Origin: Aradus depressus
Taxonomy: Eukaryota; Arthropoda; Insecta; Hemiptera; Aradidae
Assembly (NCBI GenBank): GCA_963662175.1
Contig: OY759224.1
Coordinates: 20,283,489 to 20,347,488, forward strand
Reading direction: 5' to 3'
DNA length: 64,000 bases
Shown: positions 50,790-62,529 of the stretch, one piece after another
How the letters are laid out: the number at the start of each line of letters is the position of its first letter
Position numbering within the stretch: the first letter of the stretch is position 1
Translations under genes and position numbers: made by a program
Notes under the pieces: model-generated
The model's database searches: none
The model's input: only the letters and a program-made list of their open reading frames with translations
Told to the model about the DNA's origin: nothing

Positions 50790-51060
50790 TTCCCCAGCGA
50801 AGTTTAGGGGAAGTCATGTAATATGCGTGAAATTGAACTTTTCGCTCTACCGTTTGCGCTAATATTCAACAGTAGAGTTACATAAGGGCTCCTAAATCCT
50901 CAAGTTATTACATCGGCAGTTATTGGAGTTTCTGTGTTAAGCCTCTCCCCTAATTCTTCCCGTCTCACCGGTCGATTTGGCTAATAATTAATTGGTGTCG
51001 ATGAAAATCCGAGATCGAGTTTTCAATGGATTTTTACGTTTCTTCTGAGTACGCATCAAT
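50790..51060 (+). repeat. Repeat X copy
   Basis: ACTTCCCCAGCGAAGTTTAGG, GGGAAGTCATGTAATATGCG, then ATTACATCGGCAGTTATTGG and CCGGTCGATTTGGCTAATAA. The initial hairpin is well kept. Confidence 0.7.
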
Positions 51061-51087
51061 CTTTTTCAATCAATGGTAACCCATTAA

Positions 51088-52114
51088 CCCTGGAATACTA
51101 ACATAAACTTTGATATATTTGTTAGGTACTAACTATACGTACATGGCATTAAAAATCCATTTTTTCTATCAGAAATGATTTGCATTGAAGTTATGTGTAT
51201 TATTGTGTTCAATTATTATGCTAAAAGGTATTTTAAATGACCAACACATTCATTAAAAATATTTTTAATAACTCCTTGACAACTTTTAAAACTCTTTCCT
51301 TATTTTTAAGCAAAAACACACAATTGATAGCTATATTCTGTTCAGAACCTATAAAAAAAAACACTTAAACTAAAAAATAGGAGTCGAATTCGAATAAATC
51401 AGAGTAAGTAGAACAAATAGTAGGGATGTGACCAACACATTCTTCAAAAATTAATTTTTACCAACTTTTTTGCTACTTTTATATCTTTAGTTAAAGTTAA
51501 AAAATCACAATCAAAATATATTTTCTGTGTGGACCCTTAAAAAAACGCACTTAAACATAAAAAGAAAAATAAAGCAAATAAAAAATAGGAACGACAAATC
51601 AGTCTCACTCATTGTCAGTCAAATTCAAATAGGTAAGGGTTAGTAGAAAGTAGAATTATACTGGATAAAAATCACATTTCATTAGATATGTTGGCATTGT
51701 CAAGATAAATGGTAACACACATATTGGACTTACTTATAAACATGAAACACAAACGAAATATAAAATACAAATATATCCTAAAACCGTGTATCAGAGTTAC
51801 GGATGAAAGCACATATCATTACTAATACTACGTCATAGAGACGTATAAATAAGCACCTTTATTCATAACAATACGTCTGAGAGACGTAGAAAAATATACC
51901 AATCATTCATAACAACGCGAGACGCACTATGTTATGAAAAAAATTCACTTACCTGAAATACGAAGACCGGCGGCTACAACCCAACTAAATCAACCCAAGG
52001 CTACTCAAACGAAGCATAGCTGGAAGGAGGGGGAAAAACTTCAAAGTCAAGCGAAGCAGCTTTTTGTTTTAAATCTTGAATACGTCTCCGAGACGTGTAG
52101 TTAGTATTCTAGGG
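51088..52114. mobile_element. piggyBac-type MITE
   Basis: Bordered by TTAA on both sides (51,084-51,087 and 52,115-52,118), with termini CCCTGGAATACTAAC and inverted CCCTAGAATACTAAC. TTAA duplication plus a CCCT start is diagnostic of piggyBac. No transposase. Internally it has a partial direct repeat (GACCAACACATTC at about 51,239 and 51,431) and three ACGTCNNNGAGACGT-type palindromes near the right end. Confidence 0.85.
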
Positions 52115-52118
52115 TTAA

Positions 52119-53199
52119 CGGATAATCGGATTCTAATGAAATTAAACATGTAACTCTTAAAAGCCAAATTGAAAAAAAGGGTGAGTGATGTCTCACAAAT
52201 TTTATCGGGAGGGGGGACTGTGAGTGGAGGTTGAGCATAAAAATAGTTCAACCTCATTAACGAATACAGTAGAGCAAACAGGGATAAGAGCATTGGATGC
52301 TTAGGTCCCTAGGTGTACACACCAGCCCTCCCAGTGGTTTCGTTTATTCTCCAAGATTTAATTTAAATTAGACTCCAAGTAATATGAAGACGGACAAGAA
52401 CACATCCGGTCACTTGCTGTTCTGTTTTACGAACCTACCTACTAGACCCTAGATCTCATTTCCTGTCTTCCAGGAACTGCTACTGCTACTCTTCACTTAT
52501 ACAGATATAATATTATGAAAACAAATTCCTTCACTAGAAATATCACAGCTTTTTAACGACCAATGGGAAAAGGTATTTTTCCCAAGAAACTAGGATAAGA
52601 TACTATTATCCGTTTTCGAAACATCGGTTAGCCTATTTATTTATTTCTCTCATATTATTTATTTTATTTTATACATGTGTCATGAAATTTTACGTGTGGT
52701 AGTTTTAAAAGCAAAATTTAAAAAAAAGCTATGTGACCTATGTGCATTTGCATATCAATTAAAAATCTATGTATAGATTAAATTCAATTAAATGAATAAA
52801 TAATTCTGTACTGAATAAAATGCCTAGTTTTGTGATATTATTATCAATGATATTGATATCATGCTGCATTAATCATTTCCACGATGACGTCTACCTGCGT
52901 GTGTATAGTGATGAGTAAACACTACACCAAGACCTAAGCAGTTTTGGTCTTGGTCTAGCAAAATGTGCAAGATCAAGAGCAAGACTGATTTTGCTCATCA
53001 CTTGTTATTGTTATTTATTTTATTTTTTTCTCTCTTTCATATATTTCAAGCATTTTCTACACTGTTTTTAACAAGTGCTCTCCCGTTAAATACTTATATT
53101 CCTCAAATTTTCGCTAGTCGAGTATTTTCTTAAAAATCAGCCCCGACACTCAAGTAGTGATGAGCAAACGTAAGACCAAGACCATATCAGTTAGTTACT
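52119..53199. other. Unannotated stretch
   Basis: No gene or known repeat. 52,285-52,315 resembles 36,060-36,110 inverted. Around 52,915-53,000 and 53,155-53,190 are two related blocks (ATGAG(T/C)AAAC...AAGACC). Confidence 0.5.
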
Positions 53200-53312
53200 T
53201 CTTAAAGCCCTCTCAGTTAACTAAACCTGGGAAGGCAAAATTTAGGATTAGCAGAGTCTGTTAGTTGGCGAAGTGACCTCGTAGTCAAATCCTAGGCATG
53301 AGTCACCATAAC
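53200..53312 (+). mobile_element. SINE-A fragment, divergent subfamily
   Basis: TTAACTAAACCTGGGAAGGC, AAAATTTAGGATTAGCAGAG, GGCGAAGTGACCTCGTAGTC, CATGAGTCACCATAACTAAC. Shares the CACNATAACTA end with the copy at 17,852. Confidence 0.7.
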
Positions 53313-53344
53313 TAACTATAAAAAATAACCATCGTCTCTTAATT

Positions 53345-53583
53345 AAGTAATAAGATGTATCAGTCCAACATGTGTTAAACCACGACTAGTTTCGTCAGTA
53401 AACTGACATCTTCAGGAGGGATCTTGCTAGAGAAGAGGTCAACGGACACGTAAGAGTATCAGGGACTAGCCGAACACTGAGTGTCCTCAAGAAACTAGTC
53501 GTGGTTTAATAAATGTTGGACTGATACATCTTATTATTTATTTAACAAATAAGTCCACTACATTTGCCTACCACCAAGAAATA
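53345..53583. mobile_element. Inverted Penelope-like arms, family b
   Basis: Left arm (minus) and right arm (plus, from 53,491) share GAAACTAGTCGTGGTTTAA and ATGTTGGACTGATACATCTT. The left arm has the full motif: CTGAAGA, T, stem GTCAG/CTGAC with loop TTTA, GAAAC (53,389-53,415). The right arm starts only at GAAAC. The centre matches 550-610 inverted. The arms face outward. Confidence 0.6.
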
Positions 53584-53844
53584 TATCGTCTCTTAATTGT
53601 GTTTCGTGTTCAGTGGTTAGCTCGATTGGGCATTTACCTATGTTGGAGCAGTGGCTTAGTGTAATGTTTAGGGGCCTTGCTGAGTGGATGAAATGAGGGG
53701 GTAATAAGTACTACAAAAGAACAATTAAAATCGTTTATGTAAGAGGAAACCTTCTTATACGGAAACGGAATTATTTTCCAATTGTTCAATAAAGAAAAAA
53801 AAAAATTCATCTTATAACAGTCGAGTTTCTAATAATATTTCTAC

Positions 53845-54060
53845 CTTTGAGAGGGTAATTTTCCCCCATTGCTCACCGATAAAATGAGAACCCTGGTTTT
53901 CACATTTAAGAGGAAACAACTTTATCCTGTATTGTAGTCCTGTATTCCTCGTTTAATGGAAAACGGGGGAACAATATTAAATTTCCCTATTTGAAGTCAT
54001 TCAGTAGGTTAAGGGCTTTCATTAGGTCTCAAGGGCTCAACTCGTTCCTATTTCTCCCTT
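53845..54060 (-). repeat. Dispersed Repeat Y, minus strand
   Basis: Inverted copy of 25,930-26,150: TTTGAGAGGGTAATTTTCCCC, CTCACCGATAAAATGAGAA, TATTTGAAGTCATTCAG, CAAGGGCTCAACTCG. Confidence 0.7.
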
Positions 54061-54617
54061 TTATGGTAAGAAAGGTGAATCTTTCAAATGATATGCCACA
54101 GTATTATATTAGTAGCTCATAAGTATAAAAAAATACTTTTATTTGGGCTTCAGTGTACGCTGCTAGTACAGGAACTTATGCCGTCATTACATTAAGCGTC
54201 TATTCTCAGCTTAGAACTAAAAGCCTTAGAGTGGATTTTGTTGCTAGAAAAGTGAGGCAGCCCATAGAGAGCTTGTCCTTTCTGCCCTGCTTGAGAGTAC
54301 AGAAGACGAATGTATAGCAATTGTAAAATATATACCTATTTTTTGTTTATTTTCAGGTGGTTGACAAAGAAGAATCTACCTAAAGTTAGTTCCATCGTTG
54401 ATTAGGGATCTGGTAATCCCCCCAAATACATCGATAATCGTTCGGAAATATTCAATGTTATATTGATTGAGCGATCACTCACGTGGAGCGTCTCTAATAA
54501 CTCCATGAGCCCTCAACCAATGTTCATAGTCTTGCCCCGGAGAGCGAACACACACGAGGTTGTATATTGAATTTTATAAGTGAAATATATTTATATTTGA
54601 GATAAATTATATATATA
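54061..54617. other. Unannotated stretch
   Basis: No gene or repeat recognised; TA-rich at the right end, where the solo LTR inserted. Confidence 0.5.
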
Positions 54618-55750
54618 TTGTAGACAATTATTATTATTATTATTATACAGCAAGGACCAGTGACACTACGAGCGAATCGAGGCCACTTGGGGCTGATTAA
54701 AGAGGATTTTATTTAGAAGATTAATGCTCGGAACTAGCGATGCCTGCGAGTGAATCGCGATCGCTAGGAGCGAAACTAGAGCAAAGGATATAGAGGAAAG
54801 AAAGGAAGCAAGATAATTGTTTATTTCCGGAGTTGTATGAACAACCAGGGAGGGCTGAGCTCCCCTATTCTTAGAAGAGCCTTACTCAACCGGTGATCGG
54901 TGATTGGCTGGAGGTAGATTTGGCGGGAAATAACAGTCAATAAGATGTCAGGATCCATTCCCCATCCCACGAAAATGAAGAGTTGTGCCCGGGAAGAGCT
55001 TCAGACAACGTTGAGTGTTGGGGCCGCTAAGACCACGTCAGTTTATATTTTACAGTTTTAAATATGTGATATCAGTCAACGTTGAGAGTTGACGCCAGAA
55101 AGACCACGTCAATTATATCTGTCTTTTAGATTTTACAGTTGAGTTTTAAATATGTGAGTAAATCAACTCCTTCTTCATGCTTGGGCCGGTCAGGCCACTC
55201 GAACTACAGTGAATTATAGTGTATTTCGGACGGTGTAAAGCCAGTGAAAACTGTAACTTCTAATGTAGCCTCGGCACCAGACAGATCTTCAACGACTTTA
55301 AAATATGTGACCGAATGATTTCTGCGGGAGGTCCAGATAAAGATGATCGCACCGTCATCACCAGGGATATCATTACCGAGGTACCTCGTAATTAAGTTAT
55401 AATTAATCCTTCAGACATACGGCCAAATTATATATTAAATTGTTTTTTTTTTGTAAATATTATGTTTTTTTTTTTTAAATATGTTACAGTTCTAGGTTTG
55501 ATTCATTCCATTTCCCCCCACTCATGCTTCTTCTAGTTAGCAACAGTAATTAATTATTAATAATTACTGGTTACAACTACACGTTAGGAACTTGTAACCG
55601 TTCTTCCCGTGAGGAGTGTACTCAGCTATCCAAGGCATTTTTCATTTAAAGTCGCGATATAAGAATTTTCGATTTTATTAATTTTCCGATATTAATTTAT
55701 TTTTACCAATTAAGTAATCTGCACTCCCACGCAGGATGAAAGATTAACAA
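54618..55750 (+). repeat. Solo LTR, diverged member of the 27.6-kb family
   Basis: Starts TTGTAGACAATT and ends GATTAACAA, with TATA on both sides. Shared blocks include GCTCGGAACTAGCGATGCC, GAATCGCGATCGCTAGGAGCG, AGGTACCTCGTAATTAAG, TCATGCTTCTTCT and CGTTCTTCCCGTG. It has only one GCGATCGC module and about three of the ACCACGTCA modules, against two and five in the intact element. No internal region remains. Confidence 0.88.
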
Positions 55751-56139
55751 TATATTTATTCTTTAGAGGGATTTGTTTGTCATAGATATTTATCCAGTCT
55801 AGTTTTCTTTTCTTTTATTATTAGAAGTTGATTTTTTGAGTTTTCTGGAAGATTAAATTTACCTCGTTTTTCTTTTATAGAGTCATTTTATTTTCTCTCT
55901 CTCACCCCTTTCCCAGCAGAAGTGACGACTCCTCCCGACCTTTGATACTTTCTATCGGGAATATAGGATTTTTAAGAGGATTTTTGTCTAGTTTTTGGGA
56001 AAAACTAGAATTTCCGTCCTCAAGTTTTAATTGCTGTTCTTCTAGTTTTCCACGGCTAGAAATACCAAGAACTACATTACAGTATATCAGCATATATGTT
56101 TACAGAACCCCGTGAAGACGGCACAAATTGATTTTAATG
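55751..56139. other. Unannotated stretch
   Basis: No gene seen. It contains an interrupted inverted stretch around 55,985-56,050 (CTAGTTTTTGGGAAAAACTAG). Confidence 0.5.
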
Positions 56140-56345
56140 GGAATATTAAATACATACATCGTGGGCGCTACCTTCGAGCCATGGCCTCCTCCAGAGACTT
56201 CCCCCAAAGATTCCTGTCCAGAGCTAAAGTCCTCCAGTTTTGCAGCCGTTCCTTGCGTCCCCATCGACTGATTCTATCCATCTCTTCTTGGCTAACCTTC
56301 TATGTTTCTTATCTTACTCTCCATAATTCCTTTTGTCAACGAACT
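56140..56345 (-). pseudogene. Non-LTR ORF2 C-terminal remnant
   Basis: The minus strand, with one frameshift, reads KRWIESVDGDARNGC then NWRTLALDRNLWGKSLEEAM. The RW.E.V...L....WR..A.DR..W...VEEA pattern is the familiar end of many insect non-LTR ORF2 proteins. A short piece of the same type lies at 60,700-61,000. Confidence 0.6.
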
Positions 56346-58194
56346 CATCAAGTCCCGTTTCCTAAACGTCCATTATTACTTATAGAAATCCTTTAGCCCA
56401 ATCCCTATCATTCCGTTCTCATCCCGACAACCCTCCTCAAAGGCTAAGGCGATCCTGGCCGAGAGACCTGTAACAATTATTTAAGGAGCCACTACTAAGG
56501 GAGTACCGGCACTGGACAGTTTCTCCCCTCGTGCATTCACATTAAGGTCTTCCCGTCACTCTTGGTCTGTCACCACTGCTGGTTAGAGGCTGGAGTGAAA
56601 TGGTGGCCTCCTCTACCTCCATTAAGTTGGAGAAATGAGGATGGCCTCATTTCCGTGACGTCGGGGGACGACCTAAATTTAATTATTTTTATTTTGTATT
56701 TTTATTGTTGTATTTATTTCTATTTCTTTTTTGTAATATAAGCATTGTAAATATTTTACATGGAAAAAAAAAAATGTCTCCAATCTTTGTGAGAATGTGC
56801 TAAAATGGAATTTTTTCAATTCTAAATTGCGCGAAAACGAAGCAAAAATCAAAAAAAAATCAAAATAACTTTTTCTTAGCTAATTTCCCTTACTTTTTAA
56901 AACAATTAATCAAAGTGGTCCAAGTGACATTTTTAAAACATTGAAGAAACTGTGCATTAAGTTTTTAACTGATTTAAAAAATCTATAATTTATCAAAACC
57001 GGAAATATTTTGTCTTCTGCTTTTATGGTGAAAGTTGCTGTTAGCAAACCATAAAATTGAATAAAAATCTTAATTTCAAGGTCACTATTGATATGTTTAA
57101 GTTACTTATTCAAGTCACCAAAATGGTATAAGTGATTTGCCACTAGATCTCTGCACTGATAAGGATTTCACTTGTACAACTTTTTTCCTGAACTGAACTA
57201 TCATTTTTGTGCCCGATTGTGTAGTTAACGAAAAATTTTCAAAAATGTCACTTGGACCATTTTGTTTCTAGCCCCGTCAATTATCATTCCGACCTTTTAT
57301 GACCTTTGTACCCATTTCAAGTGCTAAAATTGGGTGCCGTCCTTTTTTTTGTTTTCAACCATGAAAAATGGATTCTTCGATCAAAAATCTAAAGGATACT
57401 ACATTTTTAAAGAGGGAATACAAAAATTCTTAAAATTATAGCTATTTTACTAAAAAATTCCACTTTTGTTTTTTGATCTCAGAAAGTAAAAAGTGCATTC
57501 GTGCCGTAGAAGTACACTGATATATTTTTGGATTCAGAGATCGTAAAGTACATAGAATTCGTTGATATTACATTTTTTCCTGATTACATAACTTTCCCTA
57601 TACTTTGAAATTAAGTTTACACAAAATGTTGACATCTTAACATTGAGTTAGATTTGATATTTACTGTGAAAGAGTTTAAATTGGTTTGACAGTCAGTTAT
57701 CGAACTGATGAGTTCGGGAATATGTTCTTTATGTTATAGCCCATGTTTCCTAATAGGAAATGAGAAGGAAATTAATAGGAAATATACAGGAACTTAGCCG
57801 GAAAATGTCTCTTGTTGGGGTACGGCTTAACTAACTTCAAATATTTAAGTTGAGAAATGTTGATATATTGTGGAAACTTCTAATAAATAAATAAAACAAA
57901 TTTATTTTTTGAAATATGTTCTATGGGTTCTTATAGGTACACCAGGTAGTTAAGGAAGGAGTTTGAATCACTACTAGGATATTCAGGACTTTGTTCGAAA
58001 ATATTACATTCATTTTTACACCTTAAGTATAAAAACTATTGTGATCGAGTTTTCAAATGATTTTCACTTTTTAAGTAACGCTGAACATGTTTTGACCATT
58101 TCGCGACCATTTTAATGATAATTTATTCCAATGTACTGGCGTTAGCAGTTTTCTTTATTTTATTATACAGCGTAACTCGCTTAATACCATTGCT
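56346..58194. other. 1.8-kb stretch without recognisable features
   Basis: 56,400-56,660 is less AT-rich and unassigned. 56,780-57,560 is A/T-rich with AAAATTTC-type motifs, 57,500-57,600 has a Repeat X-like end (TACATTTTTTCCTGATTACAT). No credible open frame. Confidence 0.5.
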
Positions 58195-58606
58195 TAACGG
58201 GGCCATCGCATAAACGTCCCATTCGAAGGATGACGTGCTCAAGGTTTTTCCACCTCCCAGAAAAAAAAACCTAAGCCCAGTAAGCAAGCACGCATACCTT
58301 GAGCTACAGGCATAATTGCATAAATATTATATACAACAAGCAAATTTGCTAAAAGAGAAAAAAAAAAAGCATTGTAAAAATGTCAAGATGGGGGAAATCA
58401 CCTAGTGGACACTCATTTGTAACTTACTGTGATTGCTGCTATTGTAGAGGTCTCTAGGCCATTGGCGCTTAAGGCGTCGTTGGGAAATGAGGTAGAATGG
58501 TTTGATTTCTCAGATAAAATAAACTCAGAGCCTCAGCCGTGTTTCGAACCCGCGATCTTGAGCTCAGTAAATAAGTACGTATACCACTGAGCTACCCGTC
58601 GTCCTC
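58195..58606 (-). mobile_element. Two decayed SINE-A heads, minus strand
   Basis: 58,195-58,312 has, on the minus strand, CTTGCTTACTGGGCTTAGG and ACGTCATCCTTCGAATGGGACG. 58,467-58,606 has GGACGACGGGTAGCTCAGTGG, GCGGGTTCGAAACACGG and TTTATCTGAGAAATCA. Both are old and truncated. Confidence 0.7.
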
Positions 58607-59167
58607 CTTATACCTAGTAAAGTCAGTATGAAATTAATTTAAGAGTGGGGAGAGAGAGTGATCTGTAAAATTTGATCAGTATAAGAAAGTCCGGTAATGG
58701 CCACATCACATATAATATACAATATATATTATATATATTTTTTAAATGTTAACCTTTTTAATAAAATAAAACTACCAATAATAAGTATACATTAAAAGTC
58801 GTTGATCTCCGTTACAATTTAAACATTACTTTGAATTATTTGCAAAAATAAGTTTTTTTTATATTTTTTGTGGCGCTATAACTTTGGTCGTATAAGTCAT
58901 ATCTTATAGAAAAGACATCCTGGTAGTTGAAAATTTAATAAGGAACATTTCTGGTGGAAAACAATTTTTTGGTATTACTGACCGTTTTTGCGTAAATCAA
59001 GAAAATGTCTAAAAAAATAGGTTTCAGAAATAAATTATGTTTGCATCATTAATAATCATATAACCTTCTAAATCTATAGGAGTGAATGAAAATGAATATT
59101 GTTAACCCTTTCTCGGTGTTTCCCTTAGTTACCTAATCATTCCCCATCACTTACCTAATAATTGGGA
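58607..59167. other. Repeat-flank stretch
   Basis: 58,690-58,790 is related, inverted, to the segment at 62,650-62,750 (TGGCCACATCACATATAATA; AAAACTACCAATAATAAG). No gene seen. Confidence 0.5.
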
Positions 59168-59516
59168 GGGCGCCGGTAGCTCAGTGGTATGCGTGCTTGA
59201 CTTCTGAGCTCAAGGTCGTGGGTTCGTAGCCCGACCAAGGCCCTTAGTTTATTTTATCTGGGAGGTAAAATAAACTTAAGCACGCCGTCCTTCGGATGGG
59301 ACGTTAAGCGATGGTCCCGAGCCTGTACGATGTCAGGTACTCGTTAAAGACCCCTACCCTAGATGAATAAAAATTTAGGGTAGGCAAAATTTAGGACTCC
59401 CACAGTAGAGTCGGGCTCATGTCCACCAGAATGACGAAAGAGCGCTCTGGTAGTAGGCGATATGACCTCGTAGTTAAAGCCCGGGCATGAGTCATAAAAC
59501 CTAACCTAACCTAACC
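59168..59516 (+). mobile_element. SINE-A copy with longest telomere-like tail
   Basis: Complete head and body near consensus, tail AACCTAACCTAACCTAACC. CCTAATAATTG flanks both sides (59,154-59,164 and 59,515-59,525), a target duplication that itself starts with CCTAA. Confidence 0.95.
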
Positions 59517-59868
59517 TAATAATTGATCATACTTATCTAATTATTAACCATACTTTTTGAAATACTCATGAATGATGCCTCTCTAAAGTTGAGCAAGTTG
59601 ATTTAACCGAAAACACCCTCTTCACTTGGAATAGTCTGCCGTAGTGAACAAATTGTCCTCAAAGAAGTAGATTAAGTTGATTTAACAGAGAACATACACA
59701 ATTTTACAAGATACCAAGAAATCCACATCTTTATAATTCCCAAAATTAGAGTTCTGAGCTCCCAACTTCTTTACAGTGCGCAGATGACTTGGGAGATGAT
59801 CACAGCACACTTAACTCATTTTGGCCATTTTACGACTTAACAACTTATTTCCTGTGACCATAGATATA
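59517..59868. other. Unannotated stretch
   Basis: Two similar blocks (TTGATTTAACCGAAAACA at 59,600 and TTGATTTAACAGAGAACA at 59,678). No gene seen. Confidence 0.5.
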
Positions 59869-60399
59869 TAAAAATTCTTTTATAATTATTGTTTCTAGTA
59901 TGCTGTATTCAAAAGAAAACATTTATTATATTTTTTCTTTCATATTTTCTGTTCTTTTGTTTGGTCTGTCATATAAGTTATTTGAAAATAGACAGGAAAA
60001 TCCAAGAACCAAAGAAAAGGATCAGAGAACAATTTAGATAACAAAGATCACCTTGAGCCCATGTCAAAACAGAGGTGGCTCCAACTGAACTAACAAAATA
60101 TATATACATATAAATATATAGGGCAGAGGGCGGAAAAACATGAAAACAAAAACTCCTGGTGAATCAGTTTTTGGTCTAAAAATCAATAATTGACTTACAT
60201 AAGGACTTTATAAATTATATCAGCTGTTATTAGAGTTTTTAGTCTCTAATTCCACCATTTTCCTTTGACCGATTTGGCTGAAAATCAACGAGTGTCGTCC
60301 TTATCTGGATCTGGATTGTCATGTTTATTATATAATGATGTCTGCACTTATTATATTATTCCAAAATAATTAACGGTTCGTCAAATAAGTACTTCTGTT

Positions 60400-60605
60400 A
60401 TTTCGCTTATATTGTATAGTGGAAGTGATGTAATCAGTCAGAAACTTCATTTTGCGATTTCTCCAGAATTTAAACGAAAAAAAAAAAAAAAAATCTCTAT
60501 GTATATCTGTTGGTCTATAAACACAAAAGCTCCCAATAGAATGGATGTTTCGACAAGAAATTGTATATTTACATCCAGAATCCGATAAGGACCTATTAAT
60601 GTCAT
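60400..60605 (+). repeat. Repeat X copy
   Basis: ATAGTGGAAGTGATGTAATC, GTCAGAAACTTC, CTATAAACACAAAAGCTCCC, ATAGAATGGATGTTTCGAC, ATTTACATCCAGAATC. Confidence 0.7.
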
Positions 60606-60689
60606 GCGAAATAGAACTAGACTCCGCAGGATTTATGGCCCCATCCAGGAGGAGGGCGTTTGGCGCATCCGATACAACCTGGAGTTGTA

Positions 60690-61040
60690 TGCACTCTAAA
60701 CAGAGCCAAAATTGTCGCACTGGATTAGAGTTGCCAGACTACGTTGGGCTGGACACGTAAGGCGAATGAACGAGAACATTATACCCAAGAAACTCGTGAA
60801 TGCGACACCGGAGGGTAGGAGAAGAGTGGGACGACCCAGAAGAAGATGGCTGGAGACCCTGAACCTCTACGTCTCTACGCAAGACGGTTTGGTGCGGTGG
60901 GCTGGTGGAGACTGGCCCAGGACAGAGCTGCATGGGGACATTTCCTGGAGGAGGCCAATGCTCTTGACGGGCTATAGCACCTATGATGATGAAATAGATT
61001 TAGGCAACAGAGGTAGAAACTTAACTCAAAAATCCTAATA
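60690..61040 (+). pseudogene. Non-LTR ORF2 C-terminal remnant
   Basis: The plus frame reads IRVARLRWAGHVRRMNENI, PEGRRRVGRPRRRWLETL, then WPRTELHGDISWRRP and a short tail. LRWAGHV.RM....P...GRR..GRPR.RW is a hallmark of the C-terminal region of RTE/CR1-like ORF2 proteins. Cut at the 5' side. Confidence 0.7.
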
Positions 61041-61417
61041 ACTGCCGATGTAATTTGTATTGTGTCAATAGGTAGGTTTTGAGAAACAGCAAAAACATAG
61101 TTGATTATTTCGTGCTAGGAAAAAACATTTCGGTCATTCACCGAGTTTTTGTTTTTCATGTTTTTCCACCCCTCTGCCCCATATATTTATATATATCGTT
61201 AGGGTTGAAGCCATTTCTGTTTTGACATGGGCTCAGGGCGATCCTCGTTATCAAACTTGTTCTCTGATCCTTTTCTTTGGTTATTCAAATCTATTTCAAA
61301 ACATATTATAAGACAGAACATAAAGAAAGAACAGGAAATACGAGAGACATTTTTTTTATATTTTGGATACAGCAAACTAGAATAAAAATTATAAAATAAT
61401 TTTTATCAATTTATTTA

Positions 61418-61690
61418 GCCCAGCTGAATTAGCTCAAGATCGCAGGGTCCAAACCCAGCCGAAGGTTTTAAGTTCTTTTAACTGGGAAGTGAAAAATCTT
61501 GAGGACGCCATACTTTGGATGAGACGATAAGCGATGGTTCTCTGTGCGATGTTAGCTATTCGTTGAAGATAACGAAACCTAGAGTAGAGTCAGACCCATG
61601 TCCCCCAGAGAGACGAAAAAGCGCTCTGGTAGTAAGAGATATAATCTTGAAGCGATAAAACCCTGTCACGATTCACAATAACTAGTTATA
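61418..61690 (+). mobile_element. SINE-A, divergent and decayed
   Basis: AGCTCAAGATCGCAGGGTCC (B-box decayed), ACTGGGAAGTGAAAAATC, GATGAGACGATAAGCGATGG, AGTAGAGTCAGACCCATG, CACGATTCACAATAACTAG. Belongs with the 17,852 subfamily. Confidence 0.8.
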
Positions 61691-61784
61691 TAGTTTCATT
61701 ATTATAATTTTGTTGCTTTCTTATTATCCATAGTATAAGAAAGTATTATAATCGTGCGTTTCAAGATCCCCTGAATACGCTTTC

Positions 61785-62060
61785 AACTTCACCCTAGCTT
61801 GGTCGTACAGCAGACATTCGAGGACCACATGTTCTGCAGCCTCGATACCGCCGCACGAACAGTTCGGGGTGTTCTTCCTGTGAAAGAAGAACAGCTTGGA
61901 GTTGAAATCACCATGACCTGTTAATATTTGAGACGTCCAGTGATTAGACTGTACCCATGTTGAGTCAATGTGTACCCGGAAGTCCGTGAAGTATGCGTAC
62001 GTCGTTCGGCCATCTAAGCAACGTGACCAACGTTGTTGCCATTTGTTGCGAGCGGTATAC
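61785..62060 (-). pseudogene. R1-clade ORF2 C-terminal fragment
   Basis: On the minus strand: NKWQQRWSRCLDGRTTYAYF, HIDSTWVQSNHWTSQIL, GHGDFNSKLFFFHRKN and TPNCSCGGIEAAEHVVLEC, with the Cys/His motif intact. It corresponds to residues about 890-990 of the intact ORF2 at 40.1 kb and is closest to the remnant at 25.0 kb. The frame is open across the fragment. Confidence 0.88.
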
Positions 62061-62529
62061 CGTGAAAACGATTTTAGTTATAAACTTGAGATTTTCAATG
62101 AAGAAGTCACATGTGCTAACATAGATCTGATTAGATTTTGGCTAAAATCGGAAGAAAATTAAGACCGTTTTACTTTCGGGTCCAAGTACATTTTTCAATT
62201 TACTGCTTATGTTTTTGACCTTATGTTTACCTTCAACGACTACTTTTCCAAATTATAGATACATTAACAAAATATTAATTTTAATAATTATATTAAATCA
62301 AGCAAGAGCTTCAATTAAATTTTTAATAATAATAACTACAAGAAAATGTGCAGCTTTAGCAGAGATAGGCACATCCCCCAATATTTCTTGAGGAGACGTA
62401 GCCTCAGGGGAACATGGGGACATATATTCATAAATTCATATACATATATGTATGCGGAATATTGATGATGTTGATATCACAGCGAATATGAAGACAAAGG
62501 CATATTTTGGTGGGCTCCAGCCTACATAA
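62061..62529. other. Unannotated stretch
   Basis: 62,060-62,200 shares blocks (GATCTGATTAGATTTTGGC, AAGACCGTTTTACT) with 24,520-24,580 inverted, so probably an old repeat. No gene seen. Confidence 0.5.

Larger units (their letters stand above)
59869..61406. mobile_element. Long inverted-repeat element
   Basis: 59,869-60,172 and 61,132-61,406 are inverted copies. Shared blocks include AACCAAAGAAAAGGATCAGAG, TGAGCCCATGTCAAAACAGA, GGGGCAGAGGG and GGAAAAACATGAAAA. The 0.96-kb centre holds a Repeat X copy and a non-LTR remnant. No transposase and no clear target duplication, so its class is open. Confidence 0.7.

Noticed and set aside
56112..56396. 94-codon plus-strand frame
   Set aside because: It is opposite a decayed non-LTR C-terminus read on the minus strand, which explains the composition better.
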